Source: Amphibalanus amphitrite (taxonomy: Eukaryota > Arthropoda > Thecostraca > Balanomorpha > Balanidae). Taken from it: 64,000 bases of DNA. Under the pieces are notes generated by a model. That model was not told the DNA's origin, searched no databases, and saw nothing but the letters and a program-made list of their open reading frames with translations. Location: assembly GCF_019059575.1 (NCBI RefSeq), contig NW_024881536.1:1-64000 (forward strand), read 5' to 3'. The position numbers and the translations under genes were made by a program. This document shows, in pieces, positions 45,742 to 58,059 of this stretch; within the stretch, counting starts at the first letter, position 1; each line of letters opens with the position of its first letter.

Positions 45742-46689
45742 CTAACCCTAGAACGCCTAGGGGGGGGGTTGTATCAACCCCCCCCCCCTGAGGTTTTTTC
45801 GAAGTGCACGCTAAACGGCTTGTCGTAGCGGGCTGAAATTTTCAATACCCTCTGGGGCAACCTTTGCGCATCTTTTGCCGAAAAAAATTGATCGGGTCAT
45901 GTCAGGTCACGGAGTTATGACGTCATAAGAGGTACAGCCTCCGGCCGACAGTTACCAAACGTGTGCGCCGAATCCCTAGGTTTTCTGCCGGTGATACCCA
46001 CATTGTTTGATGGATCATGATGAAACTTCCCATGCATGTTGGGGCAAGCATTGGCTATCGTGTGGTGCAAGAAAATTGACCGGGTCAGGTCAGGTCACGG
46101 AGCTATGACGTCACAAGAGGAACAGCGTCCGGTACTATTTTTGAAAAGCGCCCGAACCACTATTTTGCTAATTCTTGTCACCTCAATGGGAATATGCAGC
46201 AATATTAGCTTCTATAGGGAGCAAATGGACCTCCCAAATCCAAAAATACAATCAGATTTCAAAAATTTGAATTTTGATTTTTCGAATTTCTGCCGCCGAC
46301 TGTGACCTTGCCGACTTCCGGCGCTCCCAACGCGCCATTTTTAGAGCTAGGGAAACGAAATACATACCAAACGATAGAGAATTGATCAAGGAACACGATA
46401 GTGAAGGTTTCAAGTCGATATCTCCCACCGTTTTGCCGCAATCGCCGCGGAAAGTTGAAAAAAGTCTATTTTTCCGAAAATTTGACCTTTGACCGGTCAT
46501 AAGTAGGTCAAATGTTGGCCTAGGACCAAAAAATATACCACCAATCGCGAGATCTCGTTGAGAGCAATCCGTTGGTTTTTTCCGCTAAGCTCTACGACCT
46601 TCCGTTTCGAAACGCCAGGGGGGGGTCGTAACAACCCCCCCCCCTGGTCGTTCGTGTTATGAGAAATGGCCTGGTCGTGCGAGGGCTAA
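45742..46689. mobile_element. TTAA-type family element with CTAA ends
   Basis: The left end is CTAACCCTAGAACGCC and the right end GTCGTGCGAGGGCTAA. G/C-tract hairpins have cores of the GTATCAAC and GTCGTAACAAC type. The interior carries AGGTCA copies (GGGTCAGGTCAGGTCACGGA). Confidence 0.72.
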
Positions 46690-46862
46690 AGCACCACGTA
46701 CACGTAAATACATATTTGAGGTGACCCACGCCGATCTCAGGGATCCTAAGCATGCTTCTGAGAGTCGGTACTGACCCTGAGTGGCCTGAAATGGCCTGGA
46801 AGTCCCAAACCTATCTCTAACGGATGCCTTGCCGCTATGCCGTGCGTAACTTTTGGTTCCGT

Positions 46863-48060
46863 TTAACCCGCGCCCGGCTGGGGGTCCTGGATTTCCACGC
46901 CCTGCTGGGGGGGTGGGGGGTGTTTGAACACCCCCCCCCCCCTTCTAACTCGGCTCCTGGGCCACGTAGCGATACGCGGAAGGCGGCGTTCGAAAGAGCG
47001 TCAAAAATAATGAGGAAATCACTTCGGTCAATTTTTTGGTCAGGTCAAAGGTCAGGTCACCAGAGGTCATTGAAGGCAAAATTTTGCCGATTTCCAGGTC
47101 GAATGTAGACAATTTCCAAGAAGCCAACGCATAACTCAGGAACCAATAGAGCTACAGCGCCGCGGAAAAGCGCATTCGATAGCCCTATTAGCGCCCTTTC
47201 TGTGTAATTTCCTCATATTTGACCTAACGTCAACGGTTTTGCCTGCAGGGGGCAAAAACTGCAAAAATAGCCGATTTTTCGGAAACAGCTTTTCTGCAAT
47301 AACTTTTGACCCAAGCCTTGTACGAGCTTACTTTTACCGGCATCGTGTTCCTCTCGTCAAGACGCATCGAATGAACTATAACTTGACCTTGAAAGGTCAA
47401 CTTGAAAATTTGACCTCAGGTCAAGGTCATGACCTGACCGGAAAGGGTCATGTTGCATATCAGTCGATCCGTATCGTCGAGCTGAACACATCTAAAGCGT
47501 TTCTATCGCTCTAGCATGCCTCTATCAAAAGTTATCTGCGAAAAACTGTTAGATACCATTCGTGACCTAAGATGACCTCAGGGCATAAACAGGGGTCACG
47601 GACACCATTTTCATGTTCAGTGTGTCTAAACCACTTGTAATTCAGTGTTTGGGAGTGTTTATAATGTATTTCGTCCAAAAGAGGCGCATTTCAATTTTCT
47701 CCCATTGATTTTTAAGGGGAGGTCGCAAAATTGACCTGACCTTAGGTCATCGATATCAAAATTCTGAGATATACATTTTGTACATGCTATTGCTCTTAGC
47801 AATCGCTGAAAGTTTCAAAGCGATCGGTCACTCGGTGTAGCTATGACAGACATTGAAACTTTTTATGAGGTAAGGTCACTTCGAGTGACCTGGTGACCTG
47901 ACCTTGAATGACCTTGGTCTGAAATTTTCACAACATGTGTAGAATTGATGTATGATAAGGTGTACCAAAAACGGCGGCGCTCCGCGCCGCCGTTTTTGAG
48001 ATATTCGCGAAAAACCACAAGGGGGGGTGTTCAAACACCCCCCAGCAGGGCGCGGGTTAA
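46863..48060 (+). mobile_element. TTAA-type MITE, ~1.2 kb
   Basis: It runs from TTAACCCGCGCCCGGCTG to CAGCAGGGCGCGGGTTAA. Subterminal hairpins with core TGTTTGAACA (46921-46930) or TGTTCAAACA occur at the two ends. The body contains AAAGGTCAGGTCACCAGAGG, TGACCTTGAAAGGTCAACTT and similar. It is nearly identical in length and sequence to 62204-63400. It has no transposase. Confidence 0.92.
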
Positions 48061-49040
48061 CGGTTTTTGTTCGCGGTTGCAGCGCTTCCCTTCACACAAA
48101 AAAAACGAGAAACTTTTGTTCACACTCGAGTGAACAAAACACTTCCTCTCACTGGAGCAAAGATGAATTACTTCCGATTCACACTTCCGACACTCACTAT
48201 CCGCTGAATGCCCAACTTAGCTACGATCGGCGGCTGGGATAAGTCCTATGCATTTCACGTAAAACCTCTGCATGCATGCGTGAATAGAGGTCTTAGCAGG
48301 GTGATTCGATTAAATGGAGCTTTTTTCACCTTTTTCTGGGTAATGATCATGAGCGTCGAGCGTCTGCACAGGGGCCCTCTGCAGTGCGTCGGAAATCGCA
48401 GCCACTATATATGTACAGTGGCGCGGGAACTTCTTCCAGACTGGGGGGCTGAACCATAATAGAAATCAACCTAGGGTACCCCTAAATCTATGTAGTTTTC
48501 TCACCGGTTTTAGGCCACTTATTTTTCAGACCTTGGCCTTTTCAACAACAAAAAAAAAAAAACACGAAAATATTTTCAAAAAGTGAGGTATTCCGTCTCA
48601 GCTGAGTGAAGAAACTACCGTTTTGGCAACCTGGAGTAAAGGTTTTAATCTGCCAAATGAGTTGCCGAGCCAGTGAAATAGGTGGATTTTTCACTTACAT
48701 GCTTTCTTCCTTTGTGACCCACAATCCCTAATTTGGGGAGGACAAGCTGCCCAACGGTTCCTGGCCTCATGAAACGTTGTGGGGCACCGCCCCCACGGCC
48801 GCAGAGTTGTGGGGGCAAGCTTCCCCCACTGCCCCCTCCCCCGGTTCCCACGCCTATGTATGAATCTATGAAATCATGTTGGTAGATTTCCGATTTCGAT
48901 TCCTCCAGCTGGGGGGCTCAAATACATTACGAGCCCCCCCAGCCGAAAAGCTGAGGGGGCTCAGCCCCCGCTAGCCCCCCCCCCCCCCCGGTTCCCGCGC
49001 CACTGACTAGGTATATACTATAATTCTACCAGTCGTTTTT
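48061..49040. other. Unassigned DNA and hAT-like fragments
   Basis: From 48416 a CAGTGGCGCGGGAAC end leads into a body like 35371-35625, with candidate right ends GTTCCCACGCCTATG (about 48848) and GTTCCCGCGCCACTG (about 49004). I could not find a matching target duplication for either. Confidence 0.5.
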
Positions 49041-50020
49041 GTCATGAAATTTCAAAATTTCGAATTTTTTTGTAAAAAAAAAAAAATACATGTCATAGCT
49101 AGAAGGGAACCTGTGTCACCATCGGATTCCTCGCACCATTGCGCGTCGAATGATATGTAAAACGAGTGAGTAACGACTGGTGAAAGGCAAGATTTAACAC
49201 AAAAGTTGATTTTGCCCCCCCCCCCCAACCGAAAATCTCTGGCGACGCCTATGAATGTCAGAGAAGTGGCCTGCACTTGGCCTGACCTGCAGTGCACCTA
49301 CATACCAATTTTTAGAAGAATCAGTTCAAAAATGTGGGAGTTATTCGACGTCAGTCGTCACGACACACAAGTTTTTTTAAATTATTTGAAAGTTTTGGAC
49401 CCTGTACGGAAACAAAAATAGCACTATTCGATTCGCCGTGAAAAACTGCATCAGATAGACACCTTTTTAGGTCTTGACAACCAACTTCAAAATTTGACCT
49501 TACTTGACCCGACCTTGACCTGGCCTCAACCTGAAATTCATCCAGATGTTTTCCATATCACTTATTAAGTGTGCCTTTTGAATTCTACGAATAAAATGAA
49601 TGACCCATAAAACGTGTGTCGCACATGCCCTTTTCTATATTTCGTTTTTGGTGACCTGACTTGACCTTGACCTTGACCTTTGCATGATATTGTATGCAAC
49701 GAATATTGTCTTGGTAGCCTAAGAACACGTTTTGGGCAATCAGTCTCAGTCCATTCTTCGGCAACTACTGTGCAAGACCGATACTGTAGAAACTTGCATT
49801 TTGTACCCTTGACCTTACCTTGACCTGACCTGACCTGACCTACTTAAGCAAAAAAATCGGCTCTTAATATCCGCCTTGTTGAGAGCTTTCGATAATCGAT
49901 TGTCGTTTTTTCCGTCTTTCTACGACCATCGGTTCGGAAGTTAGACAGGGGGCAGAATCTGCCCCCCCCCCCCCCCAGCAGGGCGCGTGTGGCTGAATAG
50001 CCCAGCGGGGCGCGGGTTAA
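49041..50020. mobile_element. TTAA-type element, left end lost
   Basis: The right end CCCAGCGGGGCGCGGGTTAA is at 50020. A G/C-tract hairpin with core CAGAATCTG lies at 49953-49961. Tandem motifs such as ACTTGACCTTGACCTTGACC (49660) and ACCTGACCTGACCTGACC (49825) fill the body. Confidence 0.68.
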
Positions 50021-50376
50021 TAATGAATGGTTAGTAAATGGCTAACCAGGGAACAATTGTTAAATTTGTTATGCTTTGCTAGATCAATACATTAGTGCTT
50101 GACTCAGTGTGGTAGATAGGTATCGTATCTACTCTCAGTTTTATTGTTCAATTCAAGTAAGGGGAAGAGCAAAGTTCATAGGCACTTTTAATTACAAAAA
50201 AACTGCATTGTGCTTAATTAGCAATAAGCATCCATGAATAGAACAGGTAAACATTGATTCCGCAGTCCACATTTTCAGTTACATGAAATACTGGCCTGTT
50301 ATCTCAGTTTTGTCTCAAAAGAAAAGAAAGTGAATTCAAAAAGGTAGAAATTAAGCCAGTCCTGTAAAACCATTAG

Positions 50377-52480
50377 GTAACCCTCGCATGTGTGCCAAGA
50401 TTGCGTGTGTGCGCCGTGCGGCGTTTTCCAGAGTCTAACGTGTAGGGGGGGGGGGGGGCGTCGAACCGCTTGCCGATCGGCCCCTGATCGAGCTAGAGCT
50501 TCGCGAAAAAACGAGCGTGTGGCCCGTGACGAGAGGAAGCCGATGATACCCAATTTTAAGGTCCTAGGTCATTGGTTGACTTTCCAGGTCAGGTCAATGA
50601 TACAGAAGTCGGGAAAATCGGGGCCGCCCTGCTAAAACCTCGTAAAGTGAGGGCGTTATGGTTTTTCGGGGTGCTGATCACGTATTTCGTGTCAGTTTTG
50701 ATCACAGATGATGTCTTCATGCATTTAGGCCAGGTCGGGTCAGGTCAGGTCAGGTCAACCAGTAGTCGTCCTGCCGGCTATCCATAGTAGGTATCAACCA
50801 CCACTGACTTAACCCGCGCCCCACTGGGGGGGCTATTTATAGCCCCCCTCCCGTTTTTCTGCAATAACTTCCAAACCGCTTGACGGATCGACGCCAAACT
50901 TTCAGTAACTTCGGCTGCATCAATTTGACACCTTGTGTCAAAATTTGAACTTCGTAGCTACCATAGGTCGGCCGGAAATGACGTCAGAGTGACGTCATGT
51001 TCGTCCGATTTCGACGCAAAACATTGAACCACGGCAATCGCTCCCAAGAGCTCAGTTTTTAAGCTAGATCCAATTTCTTTGCATGAAAAGACTCAGAATT
51101 GACCGCGCTATCAAACTGCTATCTCGGATTTTCAACATTTTGAAAATTTCGAAAATTGTATATAATAATATTCAAAATTTATATTTTTATATTTTTTTCA
51201 AAAAGTTTTTGACTTTTCGAAAAAACCGGAATATATGTGACAGAACGCATGCTTATGACTAACTCTAGCAAGTTTTAGCCAAATATCTTCAAAAATGGCC
51301 AAGTTATACGCATTATTGCAAAAAATTCACAATTATTAATTTTTCAAATCAATTTTTCAGTACGTATTTGACATCGTACACCAATATAAATGGCACCATC
51401 GTGTTCCTGAGCTCAAACTGCATCCAATAGACACCTTTTTTGTTGAAAAATTTTGACTTCAAAATTTGACCTTTTTTGACCTGAAAGTGACCTGACCTAA
51501 GCTAAATTCAACTCAAAATGACCTCGAATGACACAGACGACATCAAATTCGAAATCTATGACCTAAATGGACCATAAAACATGTGTCACGTGACTGAGTC
51601 ATGATATAATATTTTCGTGACCTGTGATGACCTGACCCTGACCTGAAAATCAAAGTACAAGTTTGGTACCCTCAAGGTATCTAGAGCATCTGTTCACGAG
51701 TGTGGAAACCAAAAATGAGCCTGATCTGACTTGTAAGACGGCGGCCAGAGCCCAAAATGTGAACAAGCCATAATGCTAATATTTTTTACTTTGACCTGAC
51801 CTGTGACGTCATCGGTGACCTCGAGGTCAATGAAATTAGGTTTCGCTCGACAGTTTTTCCGGGGCTATCAGACGCCGTTTGAATTTTGACGATCGGCCCA
51901 GTAGTTACGGAGTTAGGAGGGGGGGCTATGAATAGCCCCCCCCCCCCCCCAGTAGGGCGTGTTATACACAGACCCCAGTGGGGCGCGGGTTAACATGTTA
52001 CGAAAACGAAGGTACTAAAACTACTTCGTAAATGTTCAAATGGATGCTAAATTTGAAATCAGCCCAAAAAAGCTACCCTAGATACATGTAAAACTCGAAA
52101 GAATGAACCGAGGTCATGATAGGCCAATGACCTGACCTGACCTTCAGATGACCTTGACACCCACCGTAATGCCTGGGACGAACATCATTTCACATGTTTG
52201 GACGTGTTTACAATCACAAAAAGACTGGAAACGCGCGGATACTGTGAGCTGCTATACCTACGCTGAATCGCGATTCCGGGCAAACATGGTCTCGAGAAAT
52301 AGGTCACAGGTCAAAGGTCCTTTGGGTCAGAGTCACGAAATTTTCAGGATCGGTGTAAAATTGATCAACTCTAGGGTGCTGGTAAGTTTCGTCGCGGTCG
52401 GCCGCTTTTTTGCGAGTTATTCGCGAAAAACGAGGGGGATCCATCCGACCCCCCCCCCCCCCTACACTTGCGAGGGTTAA
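50377..52480. mobile_element. TTAA-type MITE split by a second MITE
   Basis: The outer ends are GTAACCCTCGCATGTG (decayed TTAA) and ACTTGCGAGGGTTAA. Without its insert (50809-51993) the element is about 0.9 kb, like its relative at 35773-36661. The two match on both sides of the insertion point (ATCAACCACCACTGAC / CATGTTACG against the continuous TGACAGCTTCGTAACATGTTACG). Confidence 0.9.
50809..51993 (+). mobile_element. TTAA-type MITE, 1185 bp, nested
   Basis: It runs from TTAACCCGCGCCCCACTGGG to CCCAGTGGGGCGCGGGTTAA and has G/C-tract hairpins with core CTATTTATAG or CTATGAATAG. It is inserted into TTAA within the older element 50377-52480. A near-identical inverted copy is at 54302-55485. 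Confidence 0.93.
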
Positions 52481-52578
52481 ATTGTTGTAGTATTTCAAAT
52501 GCTTCAGCAAGACAGATGTCACAGTATTCAATGTAGCACTCGAGTGATTGCAATGTTGTGCTTGGTCTCCAGGTAACC

Positions 52579-53865
52579 ATGCTGAACCTGTGGAGGCTCT
52601 TCACCATTGTTTTTGTAATACTGCAGCTCCAGTCACATATGAGAGCGAGCAGAGCTCAGCCAGACACCCCGGCGGATCTGCCCGTCCTGCTCTGGTGGAC
52701 GCCGTTCAGTGACGATCCTGGCTACGTGCAGGAGTGTGGTGAGCAGAGCTGCTTAGTCACTGACGCCCGCTCGCACATCAACAGCCCCCAACTGAGCTGG
52801 GTCCTGTTCTATGGCACTCTGCTGGAGCCGTGGGACCTGCCTCTGCCACGCAGCGCTCGCGTTCCCTGGGGCCTCCTGCATGAAGAGTCGCCCAAGAATG
52901 CGCCTATTTTCTGTCACGACGACTGTATCTCTTTGTTCAACCTCACGGCCACGTTCCGTTCAGGCAGTGACCTGCCGCTGACCCTGCAGTACCTCTCGTC
53001 GCTGGAGGCGCTGACCTCTCCTGCCGGCGTGGTGCCCATCGTGGAGAAGCTGGCCTCGGAGCGCGCGCCGCTCGTCTACCTCGCCTCAGGCTGCGACACG
53101 CCCGTGCAGCGGGACGCGTTTGTCGCCGAACTAATGCAGCACATCGCTGTGGACTCCTTGGGCGCCTGTCTCAACAATCGCCCACTGCCTGTGGAGCTGG
53201 CCGACCCCAGCGAGGCCGACCCGGCCGCTTTGGACGCCTTCCTGGCGCCCTACCGGTTCTACCTGTCTCTGGAGAACGCCGTCTGTGACGACTACATCAC
53301 GGAGAAGCTGTGGCGTCCGCTGCGGCTCGGCCTGGTGCCCGTCTACCATGGAGCGCCGAACGTGCGCCGCTGGCTGCCCAACAACGACTCGGCGCTGCTC
53401 GTCTCCGAGTTCGAGTCGCCGCGTGCGCTCGCCGCGCACCTGAAGCGACTCGGCGCCGACTCTGAGGCCTACTCGGCGCATCTCCGCCACAAACGGGGCC
53501 AGGTGGACAACGCCGAGCTAAAGAGGACGCTGGCGTCGCGGCCGTGGGCAGCTCTGGACGATACGCTCAGTGATGCGCCGAACCTGGTCGAGGCATTCCA
53601 GTGCCGGGCGTGTGAGCTGGCCTGGGAGGCGCGGCGGACTGGAGGGACGGCCTCCAGAACCGCCGACAGTGGTCACTACGGGTGTCCGCGGCCGGCGCCA
53701 CTGCTGGCGGACGGTGACGCCTCCTGGTGGGCCGAGCAGTGGGAGCGCGCCGCCCTGGAGGCCGCCCAGATGCGCCGCTTGGTGGTCGAGGGACGCGCTG
53801 TCTCCAGAGAGGATTTCCACAGACGCGTGCTGAGTCGGCTCAGCGCTGGGAGAGACGAGCTGTGA
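52579..53865 (+). CDS. GT10 family fucosyltransferase, FUT10/FUT11 type
   Basis: A Golgi/ER type II glycosyltransferase that transfers fucose from GDP-fucose; FUT10 and FUT11 of this branch have been reported as protein O-fucosyltransferases, and older work calls them alpha-1,3. The 428-codon frame opens with a hydrophobic signal anchor (residues about 4-18), then LPVLLWWTPF, LLHEESPKN, LFNLTATF and HIAVDSLGACL. The GT10 core motif follows, with YLSLENAVCDDYITEKLW, VPVYHGAPNVRRWLPNN and FESPRALA. A cysteine-rich C-terminus (FQCRACELAWE ... CPRPAP) is typical of FUT10/11, whose usual length is 430-490. The start is the ATG at 52579; an upstream GTG frame is discounted. The acceptor-like TTGGTCTCCAG at 52562-52572 suggests a 5' UTR intron. 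All of the coding sequence lies in one exon, between two inverted copies of a transposon. Confidence 0.94.
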   Translation: MLNLWRLFTIVFVILQLQSHMRASRAQPDTPADLPVLLWWTPFSDDPGYVQECGEQSCLVTDARSHINSPQLSWVLFYGTLLEPWDLPLPRSARVPWGLLHEESPKNAPIFCHDDCISLFNLTATFRSGSDLPLTLQYLSSLEALTSPAGVVPIVEKLASERAPLVYLASGCDTPVQRDAFVAELMQHIAVDSLGACLNNRPLPVELADPSEADPAALDAFLAPYRFYLSLENAVCDDYITEKLWRPLRLGLVPVYHGAPNVRRWLPNNDSALLVSEFESPRALAAHLKRLGADSEAYSAHLRHKRGQVDNAELKRTLASRPWAALDDTLSDAPNLVEAFQCRACELAWEARRTGGTASRTADSGHYGCPRPAPLLADGDASWWAEQWERAALEAAQMRRLVVEGRAVSREDFHRRVLSRLSAGRDEL

Positions 53866-54301
53866 GGTCGTCAGCGGCACAGCGAGAGTGCCGCTGCTGG
53901 CCGAGCCGACGGGGGATGCGTGGTGCTCCTCTCAGATGTGGGAGCTCGGGCAAGTGACTCTGACTGGTTGTGTTTTCCAGTATATGCAGTGATCCAGAAA
54001 ATGACGAGCACGGCACGCTTTTACGTTCAGAGAGCAGAGCCTTGCCGTGCACTGTGGTCGATGGTGTGGGGCGCTAGTCAGCTTTGGCTGACTTCACGTA
54101 TATCTGTGATAAAGACTGCTGCCCTCTGGGCTGTCTAATTCAATCTGAGCTTCCACGAGGTTCGTTTTCAGGGCACAATGATTCATTCCTTAGTCAGCGT
54201 TGGAGGGTACATATTTTGTCTGTACTTGTTATAGTCCTGCTATGGTCATACCCGATATTTGAAGTGTATTTACTCGTATGGTATACCGTATAGGTACGAG
54301 A
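53866..54301 (+). other. Likely 3' UTR of the fucosyltransferase gene
   Basis: A non-repetitive stretch between the stop codon and the next transposon. No AATAAA is evident, so the polyadenylation site is unknown. Confidence 0.4.
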
Positions 54302-55485
54302 TTAACCCGCGCCCCACTGGGGTCTGTGTATAACACGCCCTACTGGGGGGGGGGCTATTCATAGCCCCCCCCTCCTAACTCCGAAACTACTGGGCCGATC
54401 GTCAAAATTCAAACGGCGTCTGATAGCCCCGGAAAAACTGTCGAGCGAAACCTAATTTCATTGACCTCGAGGTCACCGATGACGTCACATGTCAGGTCAA
54501 AGTAAAAATTATTAGCACTTTGGCTTGTTCACATTTTGGGCTTTGGCCGCCGTCTTACAAGTCAGATCAGGCTCATTTTTGGTTTCCACACTCGTGAACA
54601 GATGCTCTAGATACCTCGAGGGTACCAAACTTGTACTTTGATTTTCAGGTCAGGGTCAGGTCATCACAGGTCACGAAAATATTATATCATGCGTCGGTCA
54701 CGTGACACATGTTTTATGGTCCATTTAGGCCATAGATTTCGAATTTGATGTCGTCTGTGTCATTCAAGGTCATTTTGAGTCGAAATTAGCTTAGGTCAGG
54801 TCACTTTCAGGTCAAAAAAGGTCAAATTTTGAAGTTGAATTTTTTCCACAAAAAAAGGTGTCTATTGGATGCAGTTTGAGCTCAGGAACACGATGGTGCC
54901 ATTTATATTGGTGTAGAATGCCAAATACGTACTGAAAAATTGATTTGAAAAATTATCAATTGTGAATTTTTTGCAATAATGCGTATAACTTGGCCATTTT
55001 TGAAGATATTTAGCTAAAACTTGCTAGAGTTAGTCATAATCATGCGTTCTGTCACATATATTCCGGTTTTTTCGAAAAATCAAAAACTTTTCGAAAAAAA
55101 TATAAAAATATAAATTTTGAATATTATTATACAAAATTTTCAAAATTTTCAAAATTTTGAAAATCCGAGATAGCAGTTTGATAGCGCGGTCAATTCTGAG
55201 TTCTTTCATGCAAAGAAATTGGATCTAGCTTAAAAACTGAGCTCTTGGGAGCGATTGCTGTGGTTCAATGTTTTGCGTCGAAATCGGACGAACATGACGT
55301 CACTCTGACGTCATTTCCGGCCGACCTATGGTAGCTACGAAGTTCAAATTTTGACACAAGGTGTCAAATTGATTCAGCCGAAGGTACTGAAAGTTTGGCG
55401 TCGATTCGTCAAGCGGTTTGGAAGTTATTGCAGAAAAACGGGAGGGGGGGCTATAAATAGCCCCCCCCAGTGGGGCGCGGGTTAA
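54302..55485 (-). mobile_element. TTAA-type MITE, 1184 bp, inverted copy of 50809-51993
   Basis: It begins TTAACCCGCGCCCCACTGGG and ends CCAGTGGGGCGCGGGTTAA, with TTAA on both sides. Read in reverse it matches 50809-51993 almost base for base, including the extra CTGTGTATAAC segment, found at its left and at the right of the other copy. Confidence 0.93.
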
Positions 55486-58059
55486 TGCGGGTATGATACA
55501 CTGTTGGTGTTACATTGTTTATATTATTTTTATGCATAATATGGGCATCTATATTACTATTTGAGGAAGGCGTAGTTTCTGTCTATTACGAAGGTCGCGA
55601 CATGGTGCTACGTAGCGCGGGTTACAGGTCACACCGTTGCACCTACCGCGCTGAAATTTGCGCAAGTTATAGAACAAGGATGGACAACGTGCCTTTGAGC
55701 GGTCTCGGCTCGATCGGATCGATAGCGAGCGCGTGGCGCGTGCCCAAAAAGTGCAAATTCGCGTCATAGACTTTACATGTATAAATCGGCTGGCAAAAAC
55801 GGGCGAAAATGGCTAAATTTGCCCGACACGGGTCCGTTCCCCGTGCAATATCTCGGTAGCCGTGCGCCCGATCGGCACGGGGAAAACAGCATCGTGTAGA
55901 GAATCGAACGGGCAATCGAATAGTGTGCGGTGCAGGGGTGGCACGCGCCACGTGCAAGTGTGAGGGCAATTTCATTTCAAAAAGTGCTATTTCAAACGGA
56001 TTTTGGATTTTATTTTATTTTCCCGTGACCATCAGACTGAGAGAGTTGAAACAACGTCAATTGCCAAGAGAAATGTACCGCCTCTCATGGAAAAATTGTG
56101 GACAGCTAATTGATCAAAAACAATGTGGAAAAATCGCTGAATTAAAATGGTATTTGTCCATAATGTGCCACTAAAAAGATACACGGGGTTTGCTGCTTAA
56201 CCTGATACGCTTGACAATTGAAAATGCTATCATTAGAAAGAGCATTCAATTCTCTCCAAGATCCAATCATCACGTTTGCATGACAAGCAACAGTATTCTT
56301 AGAAATATAAATGTTTTAAACCTCTGCAAAACGATTTTTAGCGAAAATTATCTACGCCTTTCATTTGTCTTAAAACTACGCACCTCAATTATAAAGCACA
56401 TTTGACAGGTTCACTGAACTATTGACAGGTTCTGAAGCAGAAAGCATGCTTATCAGACACGGGCACCTCGATCCGATGGATATTTTTTTTTCCAAACAAA
56501 ATCGTTTAGCCATCAAAAAGCAATCGCCGAAATGGATAGATAACCCAACCGACACAAGAAAAACCAAACACCCGCCGATCGTAAATACCCCTTTTTCGCG
56601 TTGCGGAGCACGCGGGTCACCCTAGTGTTTTGCCATTTGAAGTATTTTGTACTTTGAATACAAGCATGCTTATGATTGATTGTTTCATACCAATGCTAAC
56701 TTCTATCAGTGCAAGTGACTCGAAGAAGTAGAAGGGGAGCAGACCATTCGTGTTAGCCTAAACTTCCTTCACACAGAGTGAGAGGACATTTATTTTCTAG
56801 ATGAAACGTTTCTTATACCGCATATTTACGTTAGAGGACGCAATGTAGGTATGAACTCTTATTTATCCGTGAAGCTTAGCATAGAATAATAATATACACA
56901 AAGCATACAGCCGGTCCTGCACTCGGGTTATTACTCTACACTGTAGTAACAACTACACTGAGATCGCAGTTTTGTAGTCCTGGAAATTTTACACCTCTTT
57001 GGTGTGCAACATTTTTTCTATCTTCAAAACTGTAGGCGTGACAGCTCTTCCCGCAAAACCTTTTTGCGGAAAGAATGCGTTCGACCACCTGTTGCCTGTC
57101 ATCTCGTACCTACCTAGACAGGTGGCTGCTTCACTGGCATTATTGATGAGCCGATGGCCACCACCGTGCGGCAATCTTGTGCGTTCGACTGGCGACATTG
57201 CTTTTTTATAGCTTCACCGACCGAGGAAAAGATCCGGAGCTCCAGCAAAGGAAACACCCAGAGTTGTCGACTACCAGACCGAGATAACAGTTGACGAACA
57301 GTAGGAAGACTATCTCCGTTCACGACGAGACGCTGCGGCGGTGCCTGGAGGAGGAAGCAATACACCTGCTGGAAGGCATCCGGAGGAACGGACGGCCGGA
57401 CGCCGACCGCCGCGCCAGCCTGTCGGAGGTGGGAGGGGCGAGGGAGGAGAGGGAAGGAGAAGGACAAAGACCGACGGCTGCTGCGCCTGCCGATCTCAGG
57501 TGAGAGTGACGGAGAGGAGCAATATTACTGTGCCTGAGGGGCTCGTGGGACACTCGGATTGGAGGTGGGCGATGTGGCTACTGCTCTCATCAGGAAGGTG
57601 ACGGGGTTTTGATTCGGTCTACATGTGCGTGTTATTTATGTCCTCTCATCCCATTAGCGTTGTGCCTGTGTATTTCCCTGTCGCCCGGGTGGCGAAATGG
57701 CTCCACTGTCACGCTGTGTCCACTGAGATAACGGTTCAACGACTGACGGTAACTCTTCCCACCGATCGTGACTGGTCCGCACCGCCCAGAGCGTGTCCGT
57801 CCCGTGCGTGTCAGACCCGGCTCCCGGAGCTGCTCCGTTGGACTCAGACGCTCGGTCACCAAAGTTGATTAGTTTTATGCGACTAGAAAAACGGCGATGA
57901 CAGCCAAAATCTATTTTCATGACGCTAAGTGGATACCAGAGCAGCTTTGCTGCTTGCCTACTTATTTGAAATAATTATTTAAGCTTTAACTCTTTATGAA
58001 AAGTTCTCTGTAACGCAAAGAAACGAATGAAACTACCTCCACCCCGTCTAGCACCGCAG
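55486..58059. other. Mostly unique-looking DNA, no confirmed gene
   Basis: AT-rich DNA with a GC-rich patch at 57300-57500. That patch holds an open frame ending at a good donor (ATCTCAG/GTGAGAG, 57499), but it matches no family I know and its phase does not fit the HECT exon that follows. Confidence 0.45.

Noticed and set aside
48416..49005. A hAT element with CAGTGGCGCGGGAAC ends
   Set aside because: No 8-bp duplication could be matched to either candidate right end.
53131..53880. Minus-strand frames of about 120 codons within the fucosyltransferase gene
   Set aside because: They are shadows of the GC-rich GT10 coding frame.
57291..57499. A GC-rich open frame ending at a strong donor site
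   Set aside because: No family recognised; its phase (2) does not fit the next HECT-like exon (phase 1), and composition alone could explain it.
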